Below, piece by piece: positions 22,320 through 34,481 of a stretch of DNA of 64,000 nt. The stretch is from positions 341,241,123 through 341,305,122 of the forward strand of contig NC_092875.1 in the NCBI RefSeq assembly GCF_028372415.1. The letters run 5' to 3'. The notes beneath the pieces were generated by a model. The model searched no databases. It was not told the origin of the DNA and saw only the letters and a list, made by a program, of their open reading frames with translations. Each line of letters starts with the position of its first letter. Within the stretch, counting starts at the first letter, position 1. Source of the DNA: Notamacropus eugenii (lineage: Eukaryota; Chordata; Mammalia; Diprotodontia; Macropodidae). The position numbers and the translations under genes were made by a program.

Positions 22320-23560
22320 GTATTATACATCAGTTCCATGTGGCATTCTTGCACAGGTTCTGGATAATGTACAATGTTCTAGAGATCTCAGTCACCAATG
22401 GAGTGAAACAAGGCTGTGTACTTGCTCCCATGCTTTTTAGCACGGTATTTTCAACAATGTCAGACACTTTCAATGAGAATGAAAACCACATCAAAGTCAG
22501 CTACTGCAATGATGGCAAGTTATTTAACTTGAAAAGGCTACAAGCCAAGATTAAAGTAGAAGGAGAGTTGCTGCATGGTTTTTTGTTCATAGATGACTGT
22601 GCACTCAGTGTAGCCTCTGATGCTGAGATGCAATAAAGCATGGATTGATTCTCTGCTGCTTTGCTAATTTTAGCCTAGGTTCTTGACTAGCCAGCACCGC
22701 ACCATCCATACATGGAACCATGTTACAGCAAATGGAGAAACAGTGAATGTGTGAATAAGTTAACATACCTTGGCAGTATATTTTCCAGGGATATACATAT
22801 AGATGATGAGGTTGATGCACACATTACCAGAGCTAGCTCAGTGTTTGAGAGGCTCCAAAGGAAAGTGTGGGAGAGGAGAAGTATTAGATTGCCTTCCAAA
22901 CTGAAGATCGATGGAGCCATTGTGTTGACTTCATTATTGCATACCTGTGAGACCTGGACAGTCTACCAGTACCATGCCAGAAAAGTGAATTACTTCCATT
23001 TGAATTCTCTTAGGAAGATTCTAAAGATGACCTGGCAAGATAAGTTACTGGGCACTGAGGTCCTTTCTCAAGCTGAACTGCCAAGCATTTAAACTCTACT
23101 ACAGAGAGTGCAACTCTGATGGGCTGGCCATGACTTCTGAATGCCAAATATACATTTGCCTAAAAGACTATTTTATGGAGAACTTATGCAAGGTAAATGC
23201 TCACATGAGGGTCAGAAGAAGTGATACAAGGACACTCTCAAAGTTTCTCTGAAGAACTTTGGAGACTGCATGACATAGGAGACTCTGAGAAACCCAACAT
23301 GGTGTGCCTGCATCAAAGAAAGTGCTGTGCTCTCTATGAAAAGCAGAAATGCCATAGTTCAAAAAGAAACATGAGCTGTGTCAATTTAGAAACATCTCTA
23401 CTGCAAATGTTTATGCGGATTATTTGTGCCTGATCTGTGGAGGAGCCTTCCAACCTTGTATTGGTTTGATAAGCCACAGTTGGACCCACTCTACTTTGAC
23501 TCCAACATAGTGAAGTCATTTTGGTCCTTTTCAAGAACAGACAACAATCAACCACTGGTT
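22320..23560 (+). mobile_element. RTE-type LINE, reverse transcriptase and C-terminal part, degraded
   Basis: 22340-22636 encodes VTNGVKQGCVLAP, the conserved palm-entry motif of non-LTR reverse transcriptases, and FIDDCAL in place of the YADD catalytic box. 22712-23092 continues with LTYLGSIFSRDIHIDDEVDA and CETWTVYQYHA, typical of the region after the RT. Stops and shifts separate the parts. The 3' end near 23510-23560 ('ttttggtccttttcaagaac', then 'agacaacaatcaacc') is the same tail type as the marsupial RTE-tailed SINE. The nearer family name within the RTE group is uncertain. Confidence 0.8.
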
Positions 23561-24129
23561 AAGTGATTTCTGACAAATGTTGGCCCACATTGATGACTCC
23601 CTTGTTTTTCATTCTTCTGTGTACCATATATACCATACATACTAGCATAATTTCTCCTTTCTCTCACATGATATTTTCCACTTTAAAATGAATGTACAGA
23701 AGAATTGTGGAGAAATGTGTATACTGAAGTGCTAGTCTGCCACCATCCTTAGTAAGATGAAAGAATCCCACTCTCATTTACTAAAGAAGTGGCTAAGTGA
23801 GATTTAAATAAATGGCAATTGGCAATAATGTTAATGAAAACATAGTTCTCTCCTAATTTTTCTTCTTCAGGAATTTCTCAGTGCTAAGCATAAAAGACTG
23901 CTTTAATCTAAACTCCATAGATTTGGTTATTCTTAATTTTGATCCTGACAAATATCAACAAACATTAACAATTCTATGTACAAATAAGAAGACTATATAT
24001 GAAAACACAAATCTCAGTCACTTTCCTCTTACTTATAAATAGTAAATTTAACATGTCAGTTCCAGAGCTATCTTGCTCATCTCTATCTCCTTCTGAACTT
24101 CCTTCATTTTCTTCTGGGTATTTTAAAAA
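23561..24129. other. Intron sequence, nothing firmly recognised
   Basis: Text at 23620-23690 recurs loosely at 20640-20760, so an unnamed old repeat is likely. No exon. Confidence 0.4.
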
Positions 24130-24395
24130 TGCTTCATGAAAACTCTTTTTTCTTTTCTTTTTTTGGGCATCACTATCACTATTCCCTTTAGCCCCACTCA
24201 TACACTCCCCCCAATAATTTTTTTAAGCTAAACTTTTTGTTACAAATAAGCAAAGTAAGTTCACATATTGATTTTATCCAAAAATACACGTCTCATTCTT
24301 TATCTCTAGTCTATCACCTCTCTGTCAAGAGGCGGATACCATATTTCATGATTGGCCGTCTGGCTTCATGAAAGGTCACTACATTTCTAATGCGG
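24130..24395 (-). mobile_element. Antisense L1 3' UTR fragment
   Basis: 'tatcacctctctgtcaagag' and 'catgattggccgtctggctt' are the complement of the L1 3' UTR block 'gacagagaggtgat' and its neighbours. The lysine-rich frame on the minus strand at 23974-24201 lies at the purine-rich end of this fragment. Confidence 0.55.
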
Positions 24396-25005
24396 CTCTC
24401 CCATGTGATGTGCAGAAGTGACCTCGCATCCAGCAATGGAACATTTTTTGAGGCTAATGAGCCCATGCGTGCTTCTGGTTACATGACAGCACCACACCCA
24501 AAACAAAGACGAACAACCATAGAGATTTGGGATGAAGAAATAAACTCCAGGTGATCCTGTGATCCTATCTGTGCCCCCTGACAGTAGCAAGGGAAGGGAG
24601 GTTACTTTGTCAATTAAAAAGAAGAGACAGCTTCTGGCTAACTTTAACTTTCTTTAACTGCCGTAGTGGCAGTTAATTTTTCATTAGACTTCCAAGAGGA
24701 GTGGGAGGGGGTTGGGAAGAGGAGGGGAAGGACAGTTTACCCCACCCCCCACCCAAACTACCATGCAGCCGTGAGCATGAAGCCACTAAAGTCAATTCCC
24801 AGCATAGGTAAGCCTGATTCTAGGTTTGGGGCTGACTCTTCTTTGCTTTTAGGAAGTGATCTTGTGAGTTCAAGAAGTCCTGGGTACATTGCATAGAGCC
24901 AACTGTAGTAAGGGAATTTTTTTCATGAAAGAAAGTGACCACTAGCACAATAGGATGGGCTCAACCCCTTCCTTGCCTGGATTAATAAAAATCATGATAA
25001 CAACA
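24396..25005. other. Intron sequence, nothing recognised
   Basis: Includes a purine-rich tract at 24690-24740 and a C-rich tract at 24741-24760. No repeat or exon assigned. Confidence 0.5.
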
Positions 25006-25009
25006 ATAA

Positions 25010-25220
25010 CAATATATAGCAAAATTATTTCATTTGATCCTCACAACAACCTTGGGAGGTTGGTGCTATTATTATTATCCCCTTTTCACAGTTAAGGAAA
25101 CTAAGAGCTGAAGTGACTTGCACAGGTTCACACAGCTATAGTATCTGGGGCAAAATATGAACTCAGGTCAATCCAAACTCCAGAACCAACACTCTATTCA
25201 CTGTGCTACGCAGTTACTTC
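25010..25220 (-). mobile_element. MIR SINE
   Basis: Antisense MIR: 'tttgatcctcacaacaacct', 'attattattatcccctttt', 'gtgacttgcacaggttcaca' and 'ctctattcactgtgctacgc'. Confidence 0.9.
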
Positions 25221-25899
25221 TAATTTAGCAGGAAACAGAAACCAGAAGTTGTTTAGACAATACAGTATAGAACTAAGGTGAAATATGGTATGCCTATTAG
25301 GAAGCCCCATAAAGCATTAGCCTCCTGAGAGATTATAATAGTAGTTGTGTCATACATTTATTAATATGCAAATATTAATATATCATTTATATTCTTGATT
25401 GCTTAAGTTTTGACAATCCATACTCTAACTCTTGCGTTTCCTTTAACATTCCTTTTGTGTGTAGGAAATAAATTCCTGTCCCACATCTAATTTATGTAGT
25501 ACAATGAGTACTTTTCTACTTCCCTTTAGGGAGACTTAAAACATGAGTCAAAACTTAAGCTTTGAATACTTAAAGCAGGGTAGGAGATATGATGGGTCAA
25601 AGAGGGAGAGAAGAGGAGTCTGATCCTTCTTCTAGGTTAGAGGCTTTTTTCTTTTCCATATCATGGGCATCTTTTGTAGTCTAGTTATGTCTATAGATCT
25701 CTTCTCAGTATACATATAAAATTAAATTCATAGAATTACAAAGGAAATTAATTATAATGAAACAGCTATCAAAATAATTTAAAAGCAAGTTTACAAATTC
25801 CAGGTTAAGAAATTCTGTTCTAGGTGGTCAGATGCCTCTATGACTGAACCTACTTAAAAGGAGCCCCTTAGGGAGACAGAGTGGGTGCAGTGTTCCATC
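25221..25899. other. Intron sequence, nothing recognised
   Basis: No exon-like frame and no repeat I can name with confidence. Confidence 0.5.
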
Positions 25900-26345
25900 C
25901 CTTTGGCCTAGCAACACATTAATAATATGAGACAGTAATCAGTTTTTATGTTTTTCTAAATTGTTGGGGTTATTTAATAATGTTTTAGCCCATGTTTAAT
26001 TTAGTTTTCTGATTCTACTCATTTCATTCTAGATTAGCTTATGAGTAAGACTTCCCAAGTTTCTCTGAATCTATCCCTTTTCTCATTTCTTATAGTGTAA
26101 TAATATTTAATTACATATTTGTATCATAATCTTTTCAGCCATTCCCAATTATAGGTGCCCTTTTAACTTCCAGTTATTTCTACAGCGAAAAGAGATATTA
26201 CAAATATTTTTATACAAATGGGTATTTTCCCCCTTTTTGTAATTTCTTTAGAGTATGTCTAGTAATAGAATTACAGAGTCAAAGGGCATAAACAGTCCAA
26301 TGAGTTTTGGGTATATAGTTCCAAAACGTTTTCCAGAGTAGCTGG
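25900..26345 (-). mobile_element. Antisense L1 ORF2-end fragment, old
   Basis: 'acaaatatttttatacaaat', 'agtaatagaattacagagtc', 'aaagggcataaacagtccaa' and 'ttccaaaacgttttccagag' are the complement of the L1 ORF2 C-terminal region. Confidence 0.6.
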
Positions 26346-26974
26346 ACTAACGACTCCATGTATTTGTGAAAAAGACAGAACAGAGGTGACTGATTAGTGG
26401 TATTTCCCTTCCATTCAGATTTCAGAGCTTCAATAACTTTAATCCAAGGAATGAACTGTGCAATTGCTGCAGCCTCTGGCTCCTGATAGCCACAGGGCTC
26501 GAGATGTAGTTGGAGACACATAACTGTCCATTCCTAATCAAGAGAACTAGGAAGGAGCACTGGGAGGATCTCTCAGGAAGAGGCTATGCTATGAGTTCTC
26601 CCGTACCCCATCCTTGCATTGGCATGCCTGCTTCTTTAACTGATTCCTACCAGTATAGGGCTCACCGAGATTAGCTTCTACGAGCAGTCAGGTTGATGTT
26701 TCAAATAATAACAAAGTGGTAGAAAGGAAATTATATGTGGAAAACATTTTGAAAATGTATGTGGGTATAGAAAACAGGAGGGGAATTATACACTGGTAAA
26801 AAAAAATAGTCTTTCATATTGCATTGTTTTTAATTTGTTTACATATGGTCACTTTATCTATGTTTTAGTTTCCATAACTTTATTGCAAGCTCCTTGAGGA
26901 TAAAGACAATGCTCAGGAAAGAGTTTGGTCTGCTGTAATTGTAATTTAAGTGGGAAGATCTTTCCCATTCATTA
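26346..26974. other. Intron sequence, nothing recognised
   Basis: The 80-codon minus frame 26279-26521 starts in the L1 fragment and runs into unassigned DNA. No splice context supports an exon. Confidence 0.45.
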
Positions 26975-27335
26975 ATAGGCCCAGGTGATCTGCTTAAATC
27001 ACATGGAAGCCTAAGTCACATGTGGTGGGAGGAGCTTGGTGAACAGGTGGAACAGGAAGGATGGAGCAGAGTTGAGAGGAAGTCAGGCTAGTCAGAGCTG
27101 GGAAGGCAGGCAGGAAGGCACAGCTAGTCTCATGGATGTTTATTTGTTTGTGGGAAGGCCCTAGCAGGACCAGGGAGGCTTTGCCCTCTGCAATTATAAT
27201 GTGTATTGACATCTTGGCTACTATGACTGATTTTACTTTCTGGTTCCGGGATTTGGCTCTCTGGCATCTGAATAAATGTTCTTCTTCTGGCTTCTATGTG
27301 GAGAGTCTGTTATACTCTGCAATTCAGAATTACAC
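26975..27335 (+). mobile_element. Possible old solo LTR, family unknown
   Basis: GC-richer segment with 'aagtcacatgtggtgggagg' and, towards its end, 'gaataaatgttcttcttctg', which looks like a polyadenylation signal in an R/U5-like region. No retroviral gene lies beside it. It would be a fossil only; the boundaries are not defined. Confidence 0.3.
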
Positions 27336-28114
27336 TGGCATATGCATAGTCACCCTCAGTGCTATGAATATTGCCTGAGTGATACATCGACACTTCAGTC
27401 TTTGGGCAGATTGTGTGCCCAGGGAGTGTATACCTTTGCAGGTGAAAATTACAACCCATTTATAAATTTTCATTCTGTGTGATTTTTCCTCATGTAGTTT
27501 CATAAATCTTCTATAAGAAGATCTACTTGCCACACTGGGAGTCTTCCTCTGGACTTTTTAATACTTAGGAGATATTAATATGATACCTGATTTCCCCATA
27601 TGTTGCTTCTTAGTTTTGCTATAGGTTGTCTCTTCCTACTTTTCCAGGCCCTAATAACTTCTTCAATAACTTTCCTGAATTCTCAAAGGTCACATCAGCA
27701 GCATATAAACTTCAGCAGATTCTACTGAACTTCAAAGACTCCCCAATTTGGTCCAAGGAACAGCATAGATAACTATAAATATGTTTCATCACTAGCAAAC
27801 TGGCCACTAAGCAACAACTTCTTCAACCCAAGGACCCATGAAATACTTCATTCCCTAGTAATCTAATAGAAGTTGTTTGATTAAGTGAATCAGTGAATGA
27901 TTGATCATTTACCTTTCTACCTCTGGAGGTAAATAAACCCATGGAAACATTAAATCATAATCCTGTTTTCCTTATAATTCCAGACTGTAAGGAAAATAGC
28001 CAATCACAGTTATAAGGAATTCTTAATAGCAGATGTGAACAAAATACTGGTCACAAACAATATGCACAGCATCTTAAATATTATGCCATAGGGATACTTT
28101 GTAGTTCTACTTAC
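27336..28114. other. Intron sequence, nothing recognised
   Basis: Directly 3' (minus sense) of the exon at 28115-28219. The donor GTAAGT is at 28114-28109. Confidence 0.5.
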
Positions 28115-28219
28115 CCTCCTCTCTCGAACAGAAGAAAGTGCTTGGAATACATTTTGGTTTCTTTGTCCAGTTTCTTGATCAATGCAAATCATTTGGCATC
28201 TGTGACAAGGTCCTAACAC
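28115..28219 (-). CDS. MOCOS: MOCOS penultimate coding exon (MOSC domain cysteine motif)
   Basis: Exactly 105 bases, 35 codons, phase 0 at both ends. The acceptor is ...CTTCTTCAG and the donor GTAAGT on the complement. It encodes VLGPCHRCQMICID followed by QETGQRNQNVFQ and ends in SSVRERR. The CHRC segment holds the cysteine that is conserved across MOSC-domain proteins and is linked to molybdenum-cofactor handling. The protein carries sulfur from cysteine to the molybdenum cofactor, thereby activating xanthine dehydrogenase and aldehyde oxidase in the cytosol. The near-identity to vertebrate MOCOS and exact splice phase leave little doubt. Confidence 0.96.
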
Positions 28220-28494
28220 CTGAAGAAGCAGGAAAGACAAGCGGTAGAAGGAGAAACCTTCATAGAGTACAGGACTGCAGTAAAATAGGTCTGTGACACT
28301 GGGAATTGTTAATTTTCTTCACAGGGATGGCTGCAGTGGGTCTACACATTACTAACTACAGACCTTCCCAATAATACCAAACAGCCTGAAGACACCATCA
28401 TCATCATCATCATCAAGACCTGACCCCAGGCCCTCCACATTTACAATACAGTACCTACCTGTGAATCATTCCTACCTTACATCAAATAAGATAT
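28220..28494. repeat. Intron with a short (TCA)n run
   Basis: atcatcatcatcatcatcaa lies at about 28394-28415. The rest is unassigned. Confidence 0.7.
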
Positions 28495-28560
28495 TTAAAA
28501 AGCATTTAGCACAGTGCCTGCCACCTGGTGGGAACTTGATCAATGCTTCCTCCTTTCCCC
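28495..28560 (+). mobile_element. Short L2 LINE 3' end
   Basis: 'agcatttagcacagtgcctg', then 'ggaacttgatcaatgcttcc': a diverged sense L2 tail. Confidence 0.6.
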
Positions 28561-29004
28561 ATACCAATTGTTTAAGTACCAACAATTGCGTGTGTATATA
28601 TTGTATACTTCTTATGCAGGGAAAAAGAGAAAGACTTTGACCTGTAAGTGCTCCTCTTGGAACAACAGAACAAAAGGGGAGATAGGGAAAGATGAGCAGA
28701 GACATAACTGGAAATCACTGTACCTCGAGCAGCAGTCAGGAAAGGTGTCCATAGCTAGGGAGATGGGGGACAGGTTACAGAGGAGACCTATGGACAGGTG
28801 TCAAGAAGCTGACTCCTGCACATCATGTGGTAACTGCCAACACAATTCAAAGAGCTGGTAGGCAATGGAGGAACACAAACAAAATGTCCTCAAGGGGGCT
28901 GGGAAGCAGGAAGATACCATATGTAAAAAGATATGTACATGATAATTTGAGCAAGGAGAGAACATGGTGTTGCTCTAGGAAAATCAGGAAGGTTTCCTGT
29001 TGGA
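28561..29004. other. Intron sequence, nothing recognised
   Basis: A 115-codon plus frame (28514-28861) has no signature and starts inside the L2 tail. Confidence 0.45.
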
Positions 29005-29815
29005 GGTAACACAAGAATTGAGTTTTTTCAGGAAAGTAGGACTTCTAAGAAGCAAAGATGAGGAGTCCATCAAAGATGAGGAAGTCAATCTTCCTTCAAT
29101 CATGGAGGAAGCTTATGCAAAGGCACAAAGACAGGCAATAGAATGCCAAGACCATTGAACAGAAAGTAGGCCAATATGGCTGAACTACAGAGTTTGTGAA
29201 AGTCATAACATGCAATAAGTCTGGAAAGATAAATTGGAGCCAGGTGGTCAAGGACTGAAATGCCAAACTGGGGGGAGGGGAAAGTTGTATTTTATCCTGG
29301 AGATAAAATTGAAGCTTTTTGAGCAGGAGAATGATGTGGTCAACTTTGTGCTTTGGGAAGATTATTTTTGGTAGCAATATGGAGAATGGATTTGAGAGGT
29401 AAGAGTCAAAGCCAAGAGTGCCAATTAAATAATTATTATAATAATCTAGACAAGAGGTGATGAATACCTGAACTAGGGTATTATTTTTATAGTGAAAAGG
29501 GATTGTGTAGAAGAATAAACAAGACTTGGCAACTCAATGGTTAGGGGTGTAGGATGAGTAAGAGGGAAGAATCAAGGATGATGATGAGGTCGCAAACTTG
29601 GGTGACTGGTAGGGTGGTGCTATCCTCAACTGAAACAATGAGTTTCAGTCACAATTTGAGATGCCTATACTATATTCATCTGAATATTTTCAAGAAATAA
29701 TTGGAGATAAGGGACTGGGGATGAGGAGATAAAGTAGGGCTGGATATCTAGATCTGGGAGGCATCAGAAAAAAAATTACCATTGAGCTGATAGGAACTAA
29801 TGCAGTCACAAATAA
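29005..29815 (-). mobile_element. L2 LINE ORF2 end and 3' part
   Basis: Long antisense L2: 'gaaagtcataacatgcaata', 'attttatcctggagataaaa', 'ggagaatgatgtggtcaact', 'aataatctagacaagaggtg', 'tcgcaaacttgggtgactgg'. This is the complement of the L2 reverse transcriptase C-terminal coding part. No frame survives. Confidence 0.8.
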
Positions 29816-29869
29816 GAGACAAAGAAAAAGAGAAACCTGGTCTATGTTCACATGGGGCATTCCAATGGC

Positions 29870-29945
29870 ATACCCAACATACAGATATATGTATAGCCAA
29901 CATGTATATATGTATGTATGTATATACCCATATGTGCATATATAT
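29870..29945. repeat. TATG/TATA-rich simple repeat
   Basis: Runs of tatatgtatgtatgtatata within the L2-flanking intron sequence. Confidence 0.8.
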
Positions 29946-30139
29946 CAGTGACATAGCTTTAGAAGATAAGGCACTAATAGCCTAAAAGACCAGAACAGGA
30001 TTCCTACGGGAGTTGTGCTTGTACTAAATCTTAAAGGAAGCCAGGAACCTAGCTTGTCTCTAGTTCAGAGGTTTAAGGAATGGGGACCACCCATCCTTCT
30101 CAGCCCCATTACTCTCATCCTGATCTTGGCTTGGGTACA

Positions 30140-30245
30140 GGAGAATGAAAGCTTCTTGAGGGCATAGACTATTTTATTTTTCCCTTGTATCCTCAGTGCT
30201 TAGAACATAGTGGGTACTTACTATATGTTTATTACATTGAATTGA
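30140..30245 (+). mobile_element. L2 LINE 3' end
   Basis: 'aaagcttcttgagggcatag', 'cttgtatcctcagtgcttag', 'tactatatgtttattacatt'. Confidence 0.75.
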
Positions 30246-31365
30246 AGCCTTGACCTGAAGGAAGAGGAGATACCTGCCTCCAACTTCCCCACACTCTAGT
30301 GGAGAGGTCATGGATGAACTGAGTTTGCATAATGAGCCCTAAGTGTTGGTGGTCCTACCCCTTTCAAGCCACCCTCCCAAGAATGAACTCTTAGCCTCAT
30401 ACTCCCAACAATACGGCATCCTCTAAATTTGTCTTTGCTTGGACAAAGCCCTGATTGTCCCATCCTGGTTATGTTCGTGAAGAAAATTAATAAACACCCC
30501 TTAGGTTGGAATTTCATAATTGGAGAGTAGTAAATATGATGATGGATGAAGACAGGGATGTGAGGGAAGTAGGCTGTGACTTTAAGCAACTGCTCTTAGA
30601 AAATAAGACATCACTCCAGTGATGTGAGACATACGTATATTGTACATATGAAAAACATAAACATTAAACACCAGCTTGTTCTCTCCTCCTTCACTCATTG
30701 AGTAAAAAGCCAATGGTATCTGATACTGTAAGTTAAGTCTGGACATATGCTGCCATCTTGGGATCAAATCTATTCCCATCATCATCCAGATCTCCAGGTA
30801 AAAGGTATTGCTAAGTGAGAACAGAAAGATGCTTTGTAGATATTTGATCAAAACGCCCAAATCTCATCCTGTTGGGTTATTGCAAATGGGCAACAAACTA
30901 TGGTGCTAGAAACAGAGTCTTCCCTCAGACAAATAAGGAAAACAATAAAACTAAAGCTATAGTATGTGACACTATAGTATGTGACACCCAGCACACCTGG
31001 AGGAAACTGTAAATGCTCCTCTCTGAGGTTGACCCTAGAGTAAAGGCAACTAAGACAACAACTTATCAAGAAAACAAGTTTACTCTTCTAGCCTTGCCTC
31101 AACTATGTTATTCTGAGTGGACATGGTTCTCCAGATATCTTTAACACCACAAAAAAAGAATAAGCTAAAACAAATATACTCTCAGACTCAACCTCATTCC
31201 ATAGCATTGTGGAACAACCTCATCCCAGGATATATCACTCCTACTCCATTCTCTAGTCTTTCTAATGAGACTATAAGTAGTAGATCCTGGACTCAAAAAG
31301 AATAATGAAATGCCTCTACTATATTGTAGACTAAGAATTGTTGTTATTATTATCATTAGTAGTAT
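30246..31365. other. Intron sequence, nothing recognised
   Basis: The minus-strand frames of 60-93 codons here (for example 30308-30589 and 30582-30860) carry no family signature, and no acceptor-donor pair brackets them. Confidence 0.5.
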
Positions 31366-32020
31366 TAATAGTGGACTGGACACTTGGCACAGTGTTTTAC
31401 ACACAAGCCATGTTCAATAAATATTGGATGACTAGCCTCCTAATTGCTCTCCCTGCCTCATGTCTCCTCACTCCAATCCATCTACCACAAACTTCTAAAG
31501 TCCAAGTATGACCATGTCACACTCCTCAATAAATTCTAGCAGCTTCCTATTATCTTTAGGATCATATAGAAACACTTTTAGTTGACTTTCTAAAGTCCTA
31601 GACAACCTGCACCCAACCGATCTTTGCAACCTCATCATGCATTGCTCTACTTCCCTCACTCTATGGTATAGCCAAAGTAACCTTTCTGCTCCTCACTTCT
31701 AGCATCTCTCTTCACTCCCATCTCCCATGCTTGAAATGCCCTCCCTCCTCAGCTTCACCTCTTAGAATCCCTCATTTTCTAAGTAACACCTTTTGCATAT
31801 AACCTAACCTTATCTCCCTAGTTACTAGCACCTTCCCATCCAAATTACCTTGCACTTTAAATATATGTATACATAATATATATATATATATATATACATA
31901 TATAGTCTCTCATACAATGTAAGCTCCTTGAGAGCAAGTACTGTGTAATTTTTGTTTTTATATCCCTAATGCTTAGCACAGAAAAAGTGCTTAATAAATG
32001 CTCATTGATGAATGATTCTA
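31366..32020 (+). mobile_element. L2 LINE, ORF2 end to 3' terminus
   Basis: A second short tail at 31370-31430 is followed by 'gctctccctgcctcatgtct', 'aagtatgaccatgtcacact', 'ctagacaacctgcacccaac', 'aatgtaagctccttgagagc' and 'gtgcttaataaatgctcatt'. A TATA-rich simple repeat interrupts it at 31860-31905. Confidence 0.85.
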
Positions 32021-34309
32021 TAAATCTGAAGTTCAATCCTGGATATATGTACTCTGGCCAAATTCTTTGATTTCCATTGTGTTCATCTTAATTAAATCCA
32101 GATCCTAAAAAGGAGGTGCAGATGTATAGTAAGAATATGATGTACCCCAAGATTTTATACCTTAATCCTAGCTACAATCAGAATGCTATCAGAGTATGAT
32201 TAATTATTTCTTACTTTATACCTCACCCACACACTACTACCAATCACTCTGAGAAGGAAGTATAATATAGGCCAAAGGGCCCTCAGATGAAGTTCCCTCT
32301 TGTTTTTTGGTTGCTGGTAGTATCTTATTTTACCTATCATCCTGAATGCTGGAATCATGTTTCCCTTGAATATCAAGGCCTACTTGTCCTTTTGCACTTC
32401 ATATTTTGTCCTCTTGGTTCTTAGATGATTGATTTATTTCTGGCAATTGAAAACTCTTATTACTTCACCTCTATCTTGGCCTCTTGGTTTCTAGACTTCA
32501 AGCTAGTCCTTTTTCATGGATGCCGTAATTCCCTTGTTACCTTAATCACTAGGCTTGTAGATGCTTGGCTTACTTTTGATTCCTAGCAGCAATGAGAACC
32601 TTAACCATCTGTCTTCAAGGTATCAGGCCTGAACCTCTGCCCAGGCATCTCTTACTAAAGACGTTAACTATTGCTGTTTCTGAGAGAACTGCAATCTATA
32701 TGAAGAAATTAACGGAAGTCCACTAAAAGACTATCCCTAGTCCCAGCTTTAAAATCTCATACAAACAATGCCCTTGTCAAATGCAGAAATATGGCCACCA
32801 AGGACAACAACAGTTTAGACTGCAATCTCATTTCCAAAACATTGCAGAGAAGAAGGATAGGAAAATTGTGAATTGTTTCACCTTGGGAGAAAAAAAAATG
32901 TACAGAGCAGTTGAAAAGAAAACAAGATTTAAACCTTAAGCAGATAAAAATTCCCTGGCTGAAGCAAAGTGTTGGCATAGTATCAAGGTCTTCTTTGATG
33001 CCGGTGTTCTGTAGTCAATGCCCAGATTCCTTGCTTAGCTTCTGACTCCTCTTGCTCAGAATGTGGGCCTGGCTTCTGAGTGCTCAGAACCAGGCTGTGT
33101 CCCTGGATTCCAGACTAGGTTGTCTCTTTTGACCTTCGAGAATTGTGGTCCTTTGAGCCTGCCCTCTCACCTACTGCTTGATCCTGACGTTGGTGCTTGT
33201 ACATTTTCTCATTTCTGATGATCCACCTGATTCCTAATCCAAAGTGTTGGTCACCACTTTGGTGGTCCTTCTCCAAATTGGACCCATTCTCATGCCTACA
33301 CCCTCCTACCACCCCCAGTCTTAGCTTAGATTCTTTGGTCTTGGCTCCTGAGTCTATGACCCATTTTCACCTATATTACTGATACTGATATAATCTCTAT
33401 AGAAAACTTCTAACAATCAGGAATACAGAAACCAGTGCAAGTGAAAAGACAGATCTCTCAGAGCAGATTTTGGAGTCATTCCCAAGAAGTGATAGATAAG
33501 ACTATGTATGTGGGTGGGGTTTTTGAAGAACAGTGTAGAAAGAGAAAAAAAAGACTAAAGGAAAACTTAGGGTGAAACCCCAATTAGGGATAGGGGAATA
33601 ATAGGAGGCATCAGAAAAGATGGTGAAGGTGTGACCAAAAAGGAAGGAGAACCAGAAAAGGAGAAGGAATGGGGTGGGGGGAGGGGAGAGTTAAGGAAAG
33701 GAGAGAGGCAATGTGCTTATGGAATTAATAATTAATAACTAGCACATAATAAGCACTAAATGAATGCTTTATCTCTCTATCTAATGTTTATTATTTAGAT
33801 AGCCAGAGAGTTGAAATCAGAATCATTAACTACCTGGCTTTTGGAGCTCTAACTATAACCAACCACTTTATATAGACTTTCTCCTTCAAAAAACACCAGA
33901 TCAAATGTGTTCTTTGTTCTCCTTTAGATGTCAAACCACCCCCTACTTGCCCCACCTCTCCTCAAGTCCTTGTTTCTCTTCCTTTCCTTGACTGCCTTGA
34001 AACCCAAAGCAACAGAAAAATGAAAAGTGAAGAATAGTTAGAATTTATTGAGAGGAACTCATTTGGCATCTTTCTTCTCCCAAAATTCTGACTCCAATTT
34101 TCAAGTGTTGTTATCTTGGGCAGTTGGCCCAAGACCACAACTGGCACTGAAAGGCAACTTACTGATAGTTAAGCTTCAATTTCAGGTCAGTGGCAAAGAT
34201 TTGATGACCTGGAATTCTGTAAATTTTTCAGGAAAGGAAACCATCTCATACGTAAGTACATTTCTATTTCATTTTTATCACTGACCTAGTGAAGAGAGTT
34301 TTGAAAACT
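32021..34309. other. Intron sequence, nothing firmly recognised
   Basis: A pyrimidine-rich piece at 33000-33340 with two 'ggcttctgag' copies and a purine-rich piece at 33540-33710 stand out by composition only. No exon or named repeat. Confidence 0.4.
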
Positions 34310-34481
34310 CTTTGGGAGACACAGAATACATTCCTGGGAGAAATTAAAGAAGCTGAAATTTTGGGTAGCTCTTAAATTATCCTTTACTAAAGACATGAAA
34401 GTCTTGGAAAACCTGGGAGAAAGATCATATACATTTAATAAATGGTTGTTGATTAATTAGTGTGAGCTGACTACTGAAATG
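34310..34481 (+). repeat. Locally duplicated segment, copy 1
   Basis: Matches 39147-39303 over about 160 bases: both contain 'aagaagctgaaattttgggt', 'agctcttaaatta', 'taataaatggttgttgatta' and 'gtgagctgactactgaaa'. The two copies sit on either side of the MOCOS exon at 38781-38919. Confidence 0.75.

Noticed and set aside
23974-24201. Lysine- and acid-rich 75-codon minus-strand frame that looks like a gene start
   Set aside because: It runs in the purine-rich part of an antisense L1 3' UTR; the neighbouring 24300-24390 is clear L1 3' UTR text. No splice-supported continuation.
26279-26521. 80-codon minus-strand frame
   Set aside because: Starts in an antisense L1 ORF2 remnant and has no splice sites or recognised family.
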